Source: Schizochytrium sp. TIO01
Lineage: Eukaryota; Sar; Bigyra; Thraustochytrida; Thraustochytriidae
Assembly: GCA_004764695.1 (NCBI GenBank)
Contig: SMSO01000006.1
Location: 1,406,859 to 1,470,858 of the forward strand
Reading direction: 5' to 3'
Length of the DNA: 64,000 bases
The position numbers and the translations under genes are program-made. The notes below the pieces were generated by a model. That model was not told the origin of the DNA. It did not search any database and saw only the letters and a list, made by a program, of their open reading frames with translations. This document shows, in pieces, positions 44,828-55,500 of this stretch. The stretch's first letter is position 1, and each line of letters opens with the position of its first letter.

Positions 44828-44888
44828 TAAAATCAATCAATCGATCAATCAGTCAGTCAGTCAGTCAATCAATCAATCGATCGATCAG
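44828..44888. repeat. (ATCA/GTCA)n compound microsatellite
   Basis: ATCA units change to GTCA and back within 60 bp. Confidence 0.9.
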
Positions 44889-45707
44889 TCTGGAGCTGCC
44901 ATCCTTGAGACTTCACTTACTGCCGCCTCACAGTCCCACGAGTAGAGATTGTGGTTGCGGAGTGATCCGCAATTGGAGCTGCGGAATCGGTCTTGGCGAC
45001 TGGCCTCTTTCTGACTGAGAGCGAGGAAAAGGAGCCGCGCTCGCCTAAGGTCGGTTCTTTCGTACTTTTCGTGGCTTTGTTGTTGCTGTTGTTGACTGTT
45101 GTTGCCTCTTCGACAGATTCGCCGCTTTCTTAAGGAAGGGGTATCAAGAACTGTCCTGTCGCGACGTGTTGACGGTGCTGCTTCCTGAGAAACTGCATTG
45201 ACCTTCCTTACGGATCGATCAGCTTGCCCTCCTCCACTTGCCTGTCTGCAAGAAGAGATTTCTACACACACATCACATATATATATCCACGTATATATAC
45301 AGATTGTTTAGATAATCTCGAATATATCCCCAAAACCTCGCTCCCTCGTTCCTGCACTCGCTTGCAAGCTAACAAGCAAACAAACAACTTAGATTGTACC
45401 TAAGCGCAGTTTTGGCCCAGCATCGCTCGCCCAAGCACCCGAACACCTTTATCGTTGCGATTCTTTGCGTTCAAATCTTCCTTGGTAACCGCAAGCTCAG
45501 TTTGCGATACTCCTAGACCTAGTTTGCTGTTGTTCGAGCATCTCTCCAAGCCGAGTTTGCCCCAGAATCAACACGCTGGTGCCTGGCTTGTTTGTCAATC
45601 CGCATCCATCCCTTAACCTTCACAGACTTCTGTTATCTACTCGCTGCATACTTTTATCGCGCTCTGAGACTGCCGACGGGCTAAGTAAAGTGAAGCGAAG
45701 CAACACA

Positions 45708-47480
45708 ATGGACCCTCCAACTGCAGCTCGAGACGAAGAAGGTTGGGTTAGCGTTGGCGATCGCCATGGTACTACAACTAACCCCTCTTCCACTGCGAGC
45801 ACCACTGAAAACGACGCAAACCCATCGCATGCAGTCGAGCTTGATGAAGAAGAAGTTATGCTTCCTGCTGGTATGGACGAAAGCGCAGGAAGCGTGGTTC
45901 TAGAGAAAAACCTTTATCGTGCAGACCAACGCCATGATGATGAAGACGATGAAGATGATGATGAGGAGGAGGACGAGGAAGAAGGCGAGGAAGACAGTCA
46001 GTATAACGAGGACGATGAAGGGTGCTCTGATACCGAAGATCCCAACAGTCTTGGGAATGATGGAACTTTCCACGGAGACTCGACCATAGCGACGTCTAAA
46101 GATCATGAGTTTGCATCAAACAACGGAAATTGTAACCATGAAGACCCAAAGAGTGACTCGAAAATGTGCATTAAGGCTAGTGCCGGAAAACAATACATTG
46201 TACAAGTGGTGGGAGAGGCACCTTTCTCTCGTAAAGAACTAATCGAGCTGCAGGAAAAGATTATCCAGGGTTTGAACAATTCTGAACAAATCGTGAAATG
46301 CTCAACGCTGGCCTCTCGATTTTTCCTGCACGGGGTTCAAGGAGATCAGCCACGTGCTGCGGTTGACTTTGTCGACCTTGAGAATGCATCTTCCACTACA
46401 ACATCTGCTGCTCCAGATGGTAGACGTTACGACCTGGCAATTTTTGTGCACCTGACACAAGGCCAGACCCCGAACACCATTCCAACAAAGCAGGTGCTCT
46501 CGTCTCAGGTTCGATCCGCAAGAAAATGGCTTACCATGCCTGTCGTTCAGTTGGCGTCTAACTCATCGACGAATTCGCCGTCAGGGTCGGCAAACATTGT
46601 GACTGATTCTAGCGTCGTAGACAGTGAGGATTCAGGCCTACCGACCATGTCCGAAGGTGGTGCAGGAGATACCCTCTCAGCGCAGTATCGCTTGCCTCAT
46701 CTGAACATCTCCTGCTCGACAGTATCTGATGTTGGAAACGCGATTTCTCGTGCCCTCTTCATGGCACTCGAAATGGACCTTGCCACCACGACGCAGAATC
46801 AGTCGCCCTGTGCTGAAAAGTTGAAGCCCCAAGCGAGCTTGTTTGGATCCATCGCCGATTGTTGGATGATGTTAGTTGCAACAATCTTGAACCTCATGAT
46901 CGCCTTTGTTAACCCCCCTGTTGCGTTGTTTGGAACTGCTGTCTTATTTGCAACGCAAAAGGGAATAGGATCAATCCAGCGCCAACAGCAACTTGCCTTT
47001 ACCGTCCTTGCTATGCAGCTCGCAGTTCTGCTTTTTGTTCAGACCCAAGCCCAACCCAGCATACAAGTGGCCCCCTTGTCATTTCCTAGCATTCCGCAGG
47101 CGTCCTCTACATGCACGGGGAAAGACAATACCGAGGCATTAGCCATGGCACTTCAGCAACAGCGGCTCGAGCTCAATAACTTAATGCGATTTTCTCTTTC
47201 CGGACAACGCCCGCACCTTTCAGAGGAACAGCGAGCTCAGCTCCCGCATAGCATACTAGCATGGGAACGCCAATGGAATATCCATGACATGGAAATGGGA
47301 AACCGTGCGAAAGCTCTTAGTGATGAGGTCCTTCATCTCCGTCACTATCTCGTCGAGTCTTTGCATAGGTGTGGATGGTGGTGTGAGGACACCAAAACTC
47401 ATATGGGGGAACATCAAGGCTGGTGGTTTCAAGAGGATCTCGAACACCCGCATATCCTTTACCTCAAGCCATCGGAATAA
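45708..47480 (+). CDS. Acidic membrane-associated hypothetical protein
   Basis: 590 residues from ATG 45708; the frame is open upstream but only to a GTG. No family recognised. Residues 76-105 are an extreme acidic run (mostly Asp and Glu). A folded-looking domain lies at about 160-285, with a Tyr-Ile-Val-Gln-Val-Val strand and helices. A Ser/Asn-rich linker follows at 284-325. Two hydrophobic spans are near 385-417 (kinked by Asn-Pro-Pro) and 428-447. The C-terminal 140 residues are soluble, helical and end in a Trp/His-rich segment. The tail-side membrane hairpin and acidic head suggest a protein facing the cytosol from an organelle membrane; this is inference. Convergent with the MRH gene. 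Confidence 0.8.
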   Translation: MDPPTAARDEEGWVSVGDRHGTTTNPSSTASTTENDANPSHAVELDEEEVMLPAGMDESAGSVVLEKNLYRADQRHDDEDDEDDDEEEDEEEGEEDSQYNEDDEGCSDTEDPNSLGNDGTFHGDSTIATSKDHEFASNNGNCNHEDPKSDSKMCIKASAGKQYIVQVVGEAPFSRKELIELQEKIIQGLNNSEQIVKCSTLASRFFLHGVQGDQPRAAVDFVDLENASSTTTSAAPDGRRYDLAIFVHLTQGQTPNTIPTKQVLSSQVRSARKWLTMPVVQLASNSSTNSPSGSANIVTDSSVVDSEDSGLPTMSEGGAGDTLSAQYRLPHLNISCSTVSDVGNAISRALFMALEMDLATTTQNQSPCAEKLKPQASLFGSIADCWMMLVATILNLMIAFVNPPVALFGTAVLFATQKGIGSIQRQQQLAFTVLAMQLAVLLFVQTQAQPSIQVAPLSFPSIPQASSTCTGKDNTEALAMALQQQRLELNNLMRFSLSGQRPHLSEEQRAQLPHSILAWERQWNIHDMEMGNRAKALSDEVLHLRHYLVESLHRCGWWCEDTKTHMGEHQGWWFQEDLEHPHILYLKPSE

Positions 47481-47836
47481 TGATGTTCATGGCACACTGC
47501 CCTTCTCTCTCCCTCCCTCCCCCTCTCTCTCTCCTACCTCTTATCCTATATTCTCTAGGTCATGAAATTATACATACACCTTTAAAGAATGCAAAAGGAA
47601 TCAATACAATACGAGTACGGTGAACATGTCAGGGGTGTTCTTGCTTGCTCGCAGTTTTGCTTTTCGTCTGCGCGATTGTAGGTAGCTTTTTGCTACTCTC
47701 CGAGTTTTCCTCTTGGTATTTAACTTCTTTATTAAATACCACGATTTCAATCACCCTTTGTTTCGTTTGATCGCCACCTCATCATTTGCAACGCGCCCAA
47801 TGTAGACTACATAGTAGAGCTAGTGCACAACAATTT
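47481..47836. other. Spacer between convergent genes
   Basis: 356 bp of presumed 3'-untranslated regions, with a CT-rich patch at 47505-47540. Confidence 0.5.
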
Positions 47837-48874
47837 CTAGGTCATCAGACTTTCTCCGTAAGCAATAATTTCTGGTAATACAGAGTTTGCAAATTGGCTT
47901 AGCACGGCCTCTTCAAGTGCTTCCAGATCTTGTGATTTGCGGCGGCACGCATTCTCGCTCATTGGAACAGTGTTTGGAATACTGCATACCCATGGAGTAC
48001 GCACCACAAACCTTGTCACACAAAACGACTCTTTGTTCGAGGCAACTACCTCAGTGATGGCATGCTCTTCTGGGCGTGGGCATCTGAACTCAACCTCTGC
48101 AGATAGTTTGTCGCCCGCACAGGCGTCACCAGATTCGAAGATCATTTTAGCTGGAGGTAAGAATTTTGAAAAGGCCCCGAGAAACTCTTCACTTTGAGAG
48201 GTGTACCGGACATTCTTCCTTGTGACATTACTATTTTTTGCATGCGTAACGCAGATAGATAATTAGTGATCATAAAAAAATAATTTGAGTGAGTCAATTT
48301 TACCCTTCTCCATTTCCCTCTTCTTTTTCTCTCTCTCTCTCTCTCTGTTCAACTAATATTGTTGAATTCCCGTTTGATTGGATTGCAGGTTGCACCACTC
48401 AACCGAGGTATTTGCATTTTCCCTCGCTGTGAAGCAGGGACTCAGAATAAGACCGAGAGGGTGGCAACTTAAACCTTCCCGCACCATTGAGATTTACAAT
48501 GTACAGGCTTGTAAAAAGAGTACTTACTGAAAAGGGCAGATTCGTGCCTGCGTATGCCCAAAGTTGTCTTCGAAGTCCCAGCATGTCCCGTTGAGTTTGG
48601 CAAGGTCGAGCTTAGCCTCTTCAGGCGTCAACGGCCTTGGCCTTGCTTGATCAGTTCTATCATCCTCTTCAGTTTCAATCTTTTGCCTCCAGCCCGGAGC
48701 CGCCGCAAGATCTGTCATAAGGATGTCCACTTCCACCTTGGTCTTTGCTGGTCGCTGCTGTGCTACCTTTGTATCCATGAACCCAGTGTCATCACCATCC
48801 CAGTACGCCATGCACGAAGCAACTGCAACGGAGACAAAAACCAGCAACCTCATCAGCGGTCTTTGTTGCAGCAT
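47837..48874 (-). CDS. MRH-domain secretory protein (GNPTG / glucosidase II beta / OS-9-like), two exons
   Basis: Exons 48874-48528 and 48230-47837; the intron 48527-48231 (297 bp) begins GTAAGT and ends TAG. Joined exons give 741 nt, 246 residues. A signal peptide follows Met8 (Leu-Leu-Val-Phe-Val-Ser-Val-Ala). The mannose-6-phosphate receptor homology domain covers the last 140 residues with six cysteines in family order: Asn-Gly-Thr-Cys, Ile-Cys-Pro-Phe, Asp-Ala-Cys, Phe-Arg-Cys, Ser-Phe-Cys and Trp-Val-Cys. The splice makes Cys-Pro-Phe-His-Asn-Val-Thr, a hallmark of the gamma subunit of GlcNAc-1-phosphotransferase. The family recognises mannose-rich glycans in ER or Golgi. The Tyr normally two residues after the fifth Cys is missing, so sugar binding is uncertain. 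Confidence 0.82.
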
Positions 48875-49676
48875 CGCCACCGTGTTTTTGCAAAAGTACA
48901 ACAACCCAGAGAACGTGCTTCAAGAAAGAGCGGTGTGCCAAGGGCGTGTATATTTCGATTCTATCTTGTTTCGTTTTGAGTCGTCGTTGAGTTGAGTGAG
49001 TTATCGATAAAAAGACATTATTGCTCAAATTCAGTCTTTTCTTTACAGACAGACCCTGAACGATTCCTTTCAGGCGCAAACCAAAGCCGATAAGAAAGTA
49101 TCTTGATCTCAACAAAATGCCACCAACGTATATCTCCGGCTCTGCTATCTTTTAGTTCGCTGCATGATCCTCTTCTTCAAGCTTTCTGCAAAGTATCGCT
49201 TCAAGATTGGTCAGTTTTTCCTATGATGTTCTTGCTCACTTACTATTTAATACGGGATATGTAACTACCATCCTCTAAGCTACATCTATAGAAGCAAGTG
49301 TAGGCCAAAGCGCTCGCCGGGGAATCCGCTTACCGGGAGAACTAAGGACTATTTCTCCATTTTAACCGGTGCAAAAGTTTGATGAGAAGAAGAATTTGGG
49401 CCTAACAACACAGATTAAGCGCCGCGGTTTTGGTTTGAGCAAATATTACGGGAGGATGGCAACTCGAAGGTCGTTTGTATCCAGAATTGGGAGAGTCTAA
49501 TAATAAAACTGAAGAGAAGATTGTTGAAGAGTCTGGGACACAATTCCGTAGCCGAGGCTGTGAAGCAGACCTAGAAAAGCAAATCTTGAATAGAAGCAAA
49601 ACTCATCGTAAGGGTCGAAACGAGAATCAACGAACAGTTTACAAGTGTCGTTGCGTGAAGAGGAAGATAAAGTAAG
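48875..49676. other. Region between divergent genes
   Basis: 800 bp holding the promoters and leaders of the MRH and dehydratase genes. No TATA box is convincing; nothing else seen. Confidence 0.45.
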
Positions 49677-50287
49677 ATGGCGATGGTCATGGCAGCTTCA
49701 GTAAGGTCTGCGACCTGTGTGGCGAAGAGAAATGCTCGTAGCGTTGCGGTGAGAGGCTTCGCTACGAAGAAGCTCGAAAAGGATGAGGTTGAAGCCAAGC
49801 TCAAGTCGGATAAACTCAAGGGATGGTCACTCTCGCAGGATGGTGGTGTGGATGCCATTAAGAAAACCTTTGAGTTTAGAGATTTTTCGGAGGCCTTTGG
49901 CTTCATGTCGCGGTCTGCACTTATGGCTGAGAAGATGGACCACCACCCTGAGTGGTTCAATGTTTACAACCGCGTCGATGTAAGTCCTTCTACAACACCT
50001 TTTTGGTGCTTCATTGCTCTAGAAAATTATGTTACGAGCCTGGCAATATGAGAGGAATTGGCATTTTCTAACGCAAATATTGTCCACATGTTACAGGTAC
50101 GCTTAACTACGCACGATGCTGACGGCCTCACCAGCAAGGTAAGTCTTAAACCATTTGCTTTCTGAATGGAAATACAGTGTTTGAAATGCGATAATGATAT
50201 ACTAATGAGAGCACGCCATGGGTGCTTAAGTATTTCCAGGATACCAAGCTGGCAACCAAGATGAACGAGTTTGCCTCCCACAATTAA
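49677..50287 (+). CDS. Pterin-4a-carbinolamine dehydratase (DCoH/PCD), three exons
   Basis: Exons 49677-49979, 50097-50138 and 50240-50287; both introns (117 and 101 bp) start GTAAGT and end CAG. Joined length 393 nt, 130 residues. The enzyme dehydrates 4a-hydroxytetrahydrobiopterin, recycling the cofactor of aromatic amino acid hydroxylases. The active-site motif is clear: Met-Asp-His-His-Pro-Glu-Trp-Phe, then Tyr-Asn-Arg-Val, and, across the first splice, Leu-Thr-Thr-His-Asp-Ala-Asp-Gly. The first 28 residues are Arg/Ala/Ser-rich without acidic residues, a likely mitochondrial presequence. Exon 2 is only 42 nt, in frame. A candidate AATAAA lies at 50380. Convergent with OPA3. Confidence 0.95.
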
Positions 50288-50864
50288 GAATGTGTTTTTT
50301 GTGACCAAAAAGACAGTGACTCGGCGTCGTATCTATCCCTGCCAAGAAATCTCCGCGAGGAGCAGTCCCCTATCAAAGAAATAAAATTTTTTAAGTATTC
50401 AAATCAAAATCATAGCAAATCAAAAGAGGAGAGAGCACAACTTGATTTGAGGAAACCACTCCAATACAATACCTTTAGTGGGCTGCTCAATTTTTTTCAA
50501 ATAAAGACAAGGTGGGGTCTGGGATTACATCGCCAACGTGCCTGATCTCTCCTTGCTTCTATACATCCATTTCTTTGTCAAGATACACTCGGAATGATTT
50601 GTAGAGATTTGGGGTTAAAAAAAATAGGTTCAACTTCAAGGTTTGAATATATTATCATCCTACAATATGCCTTTATCGATTGGCTCCTCACTCCGCGATG
50701 CATCAGGAAATGAAGTAAGGCATACTTGGCATGCAGAATATCCACGCCCCTATCTACTTGAGACAAGAACGATCTTGTCGCAGCTGGTCATACGAAGGGT
50801 ATATAGACCTTAAGAAGACGGTGAATTCCATGTTTCAACGTTATCTCGGATACAAAGTGGTCTC
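50288..50864. other. Spacer between convergent genes
   Basis: 577 bp of AT-rich presumed 3'-untranslated sequence; no gene seen. Confidence 0.5.
50380..50385 (+). terminator. Possible poly(A) signal of the dehydratase gene
   Basis: AATAAA 93 bases after the stop, followed by a T-rich stretch. Whether this organism uses the animal-type signal is unknown. Confidence 0.3.
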
Positions 50865-52112
50865 TTACATACCAAGCCAGCTCCACTTTTTGTTCGCAGC
50901 TTCTTCATTCTTGCGCTGAAGGTCTTCTACAAGCCTTCGCAACTCCGAATTATCCTTCTGCAGTTGGATAACCTGATCTTCAATTTGATCAAGCTGGTGG
51001 CTCCAAAATCTTTCTTTCTCTGCATGGCGTTGTGCCTTCTCGATCGCTTTCTGCTTATTGTCACGCTGGCTTCGCCAGAGCTCAACCATAATGCCTCCGG
51101 CAGAGACGCAATATACAAACATCTCACCAAACACATCAGCGCCCCGCGTCACAGCTTCGGCTTCAGGGAGGTCTTTAATTTTGGACACCTTGTGGCCCAT
51201 GAGACGCACATTCACTCGAGTGGTTCTGTAGAGATGAATTCAAAACTCTCAAATTCTGTTAGACTTGCACTTCGAAAACGAAAATAGGTGTATTCACTTA
51301 CACTCGATGCCAGACTTGGCCGGCACTACCGCATGCACTGCGCCATACTGGGTGGTCGACAGCCTGCACAAATCACCGGTGTTGCATTGAAACATTCGTT
51401 ATCAACCCGTGTTAAAAAATCCATACATTACCAAATGTGCATATGGGATAATTGTAACAATACGAAGAACGCCGTTGAACAATATACAGAAACACATCAA
51501 ACAGATCGTGTTAGCCTTTCCTAAATCCCCTCAAAACAGTTTCATTCAAAATGCTCCGGTAGTGGATCCTAACACAGTCAACGTTCTATCCCCTCATGAA
51601 TGTCAGAGTTGAGACCGCCTCTGGTAGAGCACTATAAAAATAATATGAACCTCAATGTAGAGGCATAGGCTATCGTAAACCACCCAAGTGTCTAGACTTG
51701 GCTCAGCACAGGCGAACAATTTCTTTCCGCTTTGCTCTATTTAGAATTACCTATATTCAATGCGGTTGGTGAGGTTTCGCGGCAGCTGGTTCTTTGCAAA
51801 AGTTTCCACAACAAACTGCTTTGCATCGGTGATCATGGTTCCTTTGATCCGGGCAGGTCTCCAAATATTGGTAAATTCTATTTTGCCTGAAGTCGTGGTC
51901 CCTCCCCCTCGCCAAGAATAGCACCGCTTCCAGAGTTTCGCTCAAAGCTTTCTTTTCCCCAAGAATGCCGACTAGGATGTACAAATGAATGACTGAATCC
52001 CCCCGAGCCCCAATCCCTGTGTGCAACTTACATAGGACTTGAGCGAGTTTGCCACGGGCTTGCTGATCGTCCGCACCGCGAGGATGCCAAACTTGAGCAA
52101 AGGCAGCACCAT
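50865..52112 (-). CDS. OPA3: OPA3-like mitochondrial protein, three exons
   Basis: Exons 52112-52032 (81 nt), 51363-51302 (62 nt) and 51225-50865 (361 nt). Introns of 668 and 76 bp begin GTAAGT and end GCAG and ACAG. Sum 504 nt, 167 residues. Family signs: an N-terminal hydrophobic segment with Ser-Lys-Pro-Val-Ala-Asn; then Asp-His-Pro-Val-Trp and Gly-Gln-Val-Trp-His-Arg-Val in exon 2; Asn-Val-Arg-Leu-Met-Gly; Gly-Glu-Met-Phe-Val-Tyr with a membrane-like Ser-Ala-Gly-Gly; and a C-terminal coiled coil. Human OPA3 acts at mitochondrial membranes and its loss causes optic atrophy; the molecular role is not settled. The small second exon restores the family's central motif and the phase fits exactly. 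Divergent from COX19 over a long spacer. Confidence 0.88.
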
Positions 52113-54849
52113 CGTGGCAGGCGAGCTCCGGCTCCGAGCTCTCGCTTTGCTCTCTCTCTGTGACTGCTTTGGCTCTCCGCCTCGATTAATGACAAGAGAA
52201 ACAACAAATGAAATGTAAATATATAATATGATAGTACCTAGCGTAAGGTAGTGGAGTGGGTAGTAAACGAATGTGTGAAGCACTTAGATACGTAGTAGCA
52301 CCTACTATCGTCATGTATGAATGTTGCCGAACAACCATGGAGGTAGTAGCACTCCTATCACCTCGATGATCGCAGGCTACGCTCTTAGCTATACTTCGGT
52401 AGAGGAGCGAGGAAAGGACAAGCAAGAGAAAACCCAGGCTCCACTTGCTCATGACGCACATTGGAAACCTAGGGAGACGCACCAGAAACAAGCACTCGAT
52501 GTCCCGGCTTAGAAGAATGCAAAATAATTAAAATAACGGGAGATTAGGTCCTACCTATTGTGCCTGGTACCATCATGAGATTTAACAAAGACGGTTGCAG
52601 TAGGTCTCGTAGACACAATTCGAGCTAGCGACCAGGGAGCGAGATGCTCGAAGATAAATACCATGGGTACATAGGGAATGGTCGGATAGATACCAAAGGT
52701 ACGGATCGCCTCAAGTAACCCAACTAACCCCTGCGGGTATTGACATTTTAAAGTGATTACCCTCGATCCCCATCAGTTTTGTTTGTAGTAAATCGTGAAG
52801 AAGAAGATGTAACTGGAAAATATCTCATTTTATGAGAAATTACTGAAATTCCATGAGCATATGTTAATTTCTCTAACTTTCCTTCTAGCTTCTGAATAAT
52901 CTAGGAGAATCCCGATTTGTTAAACGCTTGGCTAATAGAATCTGGCAATGTTGTACAAGCTTTGAAAGATATATAAGGAAAACAATTGGCTTGCGTTTAA
53001 TTTTGATTTTCCTTTAGAATATCAGGTGTTTGCTACAATTGTACTGTTGCCAAGGGGTACGTACAGTCATTGATGTGCACGTCCCTATTTTGATGCAAAC
53101 TCTTGAAATCTAATTCTATAACGTCTTCGTGCCCTACTACACACACTCCAATTGCAAGAGTATCAGAAGTCACATAGCTGCCTCATATTCCTGGAACTTT
53201 CTATTCTGAAAATTATGCAATGAGTCGTTGACATAGTACAACGATTGCTGGTCTTGACCCAACACAAACAATCGGTAGGGTAATAAAAATGATCCTTCCT
53301 TAAGTTTCTTTACGGAGTACATTATGCACTTATATCTAACTTTCGTCTGTAATTGCAATGCTATCACATAATTAAGAGAGCTGCTAATTGAAGAAAAGAC
53401 ATATAATCAATATAGCATCTGTGAGAATTCTGAGATATCTGGCTTGTGAATAATGGCATCATGATTCTCTACATTAAACTAGCTGGAATTTCGATTCGCT
53501 TTTTCCAACTACTCGCAAGTATTGCCTTGCTACAACCTTATCTACTGTAGGGATCATGACCTCCTCGCGCATCATAAACGAAAATATTTTTTTTTTAAAT
53601 CATGAATAGGAGCTTTTGCACTAACATATTGTTCCATGCAAATCAGGATACCGGAAGACGAAATTGATCCTCTGATTGTCCGAATGGTAGTGAACCTCCT
53701 CACAGCTCAGAAAAGATCGAAAGTAGAATGTTTTGAAGAAAATTGTAGACATGGTAGGACTCTATATAATAATACCTACTATCGTGGCAGGTAGGCGTCT
53801 GTACATACTGCACCTACATTGCAGGACAATCTCAGGTTTGGCTTTATCTATCAAAACATTATACTTCAAGATAACGCATTGCTCCAACCAAACGGCAAAA
53901 AGTTATTGACTAGCATTGTCTACCACTCCAGGCAAGATTTTATTTTGAGGATCATTTTCGCAAACAAGACTTTTTCAGCACCTGTTCAGCAATCTCTGGT
54001 TCTTTCCCCTTATCTGATGACATGGACATACCTAATGGCACAGTCATACAATATGATCTACTATTTATTTTCTGGGTCAATTGGTTCTTTTCTTATATTG
54101 GGTGTTAGAGCTATCAAATCGAGCAGTTGTTTTGCCTAGATACAGGCCAGCAGACAGACTTTGACCCAGACTTAGTCAAGCAAAATCCATAGCGACCTTC
54201 GACTGTGATCAAACAATGGTAGATTGAAACTATATTGAATCATTAATTAACAAACTATTCGTGGTACTACAAGAGGTTGGGATTTATAGTAAAAATTGTA
54301 GGTATTGAATTTTGTTACTCAACTAAGCACCTACCTAGTGGCACCGCGGGTGATTAAAGTGTATCCGACTAAGTTAGTCAGACTACCTACCCTGTTGGGG
54401 CAATTTTGAAAGAATCTCGTGCTACACTACCCATGCGAGAGCAACCGATCTCCTGCTCCAAAATAGGAGCACGTTCATTGGTCGGCTCACGAAAACGGAA
54501 TTTTAATTTCCTGCGTCCTTTCTAGTTACTGGAGTCTCTACCTATCTAGGTACTACAATGTTTCTATATTTTATTTTATTTCGATTTGTTTCGTTTCATC
54601 TCTTACTTTTGTTTTTTCTTTTCTTTTCTTAATTGCCATATTGAATGAAGCAACAACAGAAAAAGAGAAAAGAAGGAAAGTTAAGCAAAACAAACCCTAT
54701 AGGCGGCTTGACCAAGCAAGCTTCGTACGACTTCGGTCCTCGGATACCTCGTGAGATTTGGCACTGTGGTCACTCAATCGGTTTTCTGCTAGTTTTGAGT
54801 CGCGTCAACTCTTTCACCTTCTTGCCCACTCGTCCGCTCGCTCGCGTCA
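52113..54849. other. Long gene-free spacer, AT-rich in its middle
   Basis: 2.7 kb between two divergent genes. 52740-54330 is AT-rich with stop codons in all frames; the longest frame (53819-54139) has no recognisable content and lacks neighbours. No repeats of note. It must hold the promoters of OPA3 and COX19, but no motif stands out. Confidence 0.45.
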
Positions 54850-55500
54850 ATGGCATACCTTGGAGGCTCTGTGCTGGCGGTGCCGCCTGAGAAAGGGTCC
54901 TTCCCGCTGGACCATAACTCCGAGTGCAAAAGCTCTATGCAAGCGTTTTTGAGTTGCATGAAGGAAGAAAAGGGAAAGCATCACCGCTGCAAAGAGCTCT
55001 CCAAGAAGTACCTGGAGTGCCGCATCGAACGGTAAGTCTTTAAAGCAGGACATCAATTCAACGCAGCAAACACTGCCGTCTTGAGTTTCGCAAACACCGT
55101 CTTAGTAACTCCAAATGAGACTTGAGGCAGGCCCGACATTCTCGAGAGGAGATCCAAAATGAACATACAATTATTTGAGGCTAACGAATTGAATCTGCCT
55201 GGTACAACACAACTTCTGGGACATGCTCGGACGCTAATCTATGACTCTGATGGTTTTATTGATGTGATTTTTACGTGCCCATTCGAACTCATTGACCATT
55301 CGCCAAATTTCATGCACTACAGCGGTCTTATGCAAGAGGAGGACCTCGACGAACTCGGGTTCAAACACGAAGTTAGCATTGACGAAGCTAAATTCGAAGA
55401 ACTTCGCAAGAATAAGAAGGAGCGGAAGGGGTATATTGGAGGTCTGTCAGCTAAAGGGTGGACCGATGAAGAGCTCGGCGCAAAATCTGAATCAGAGTAG
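54850..55500 (+). CDS. COX19: Cytochrome c oxidase assembly factor COX19, two exons
   Basis: Exons 54850-55031 and 55323-55500, intron 291 bp (GTAAGT...ACAG), joined 360 nt, 119 residues. The twin CX9C signature is perfect: Cys26/Cys36 and Cys47/Cys57, forming a helical hairpin with two disulfides made by Mia40 in the intermembrane space. The Pro-Pro-Glu-Lys-Gly-Ser-Phe-Pro-Leu-Asp-His start and Leu-Ser-Lys-Lys-Tyr-Leu-Glu-Cys-Arg are typical of COX19. The splice joins Arg-Ile-Glu-Arg to Gly-Leu-Met-Gln-Glu-Glu, then Leu-Gly-Phe, as in the family. COX19 works in copper delivery to cytochrome oxidase. The C-terminal 45 residues are charged. Its 3' end overlaps the next open frame by 35 bp. Confidence 0.95.

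Larger units (their letters stand above)
41340..45707. other. Gene-free region dominated by microsatellites
   Basis: 4.4 kb without a supported gene. Long frames at 43511-44149 and 43768-44142 are repeat artefacts (Phe-Leu-Ser or Lys-Glu-Lys runs). 44380-44830 is AT-rich. 45280-45305 has alternating TATA/ATAT about 400 bp before the next gene and may be promoter-related. A minus-strand frame at 44885-45271 is Ser/Arg/Gln-rich and not convincing. Confidence 0.45.

Noticed and set aside
42668-44888. Regularly spaced repeats as a possible CRISPR array
   Set aside because: These are contiguous microsatellites without unique spacers, in a eukaryotic setting.
51751-51815. Alternative second exon for OPA3 with usable splice phases
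   Set aside because: Its product lacks the family's central motif, while the 51363-51302 exon supplies it and also fits the phases exactly.
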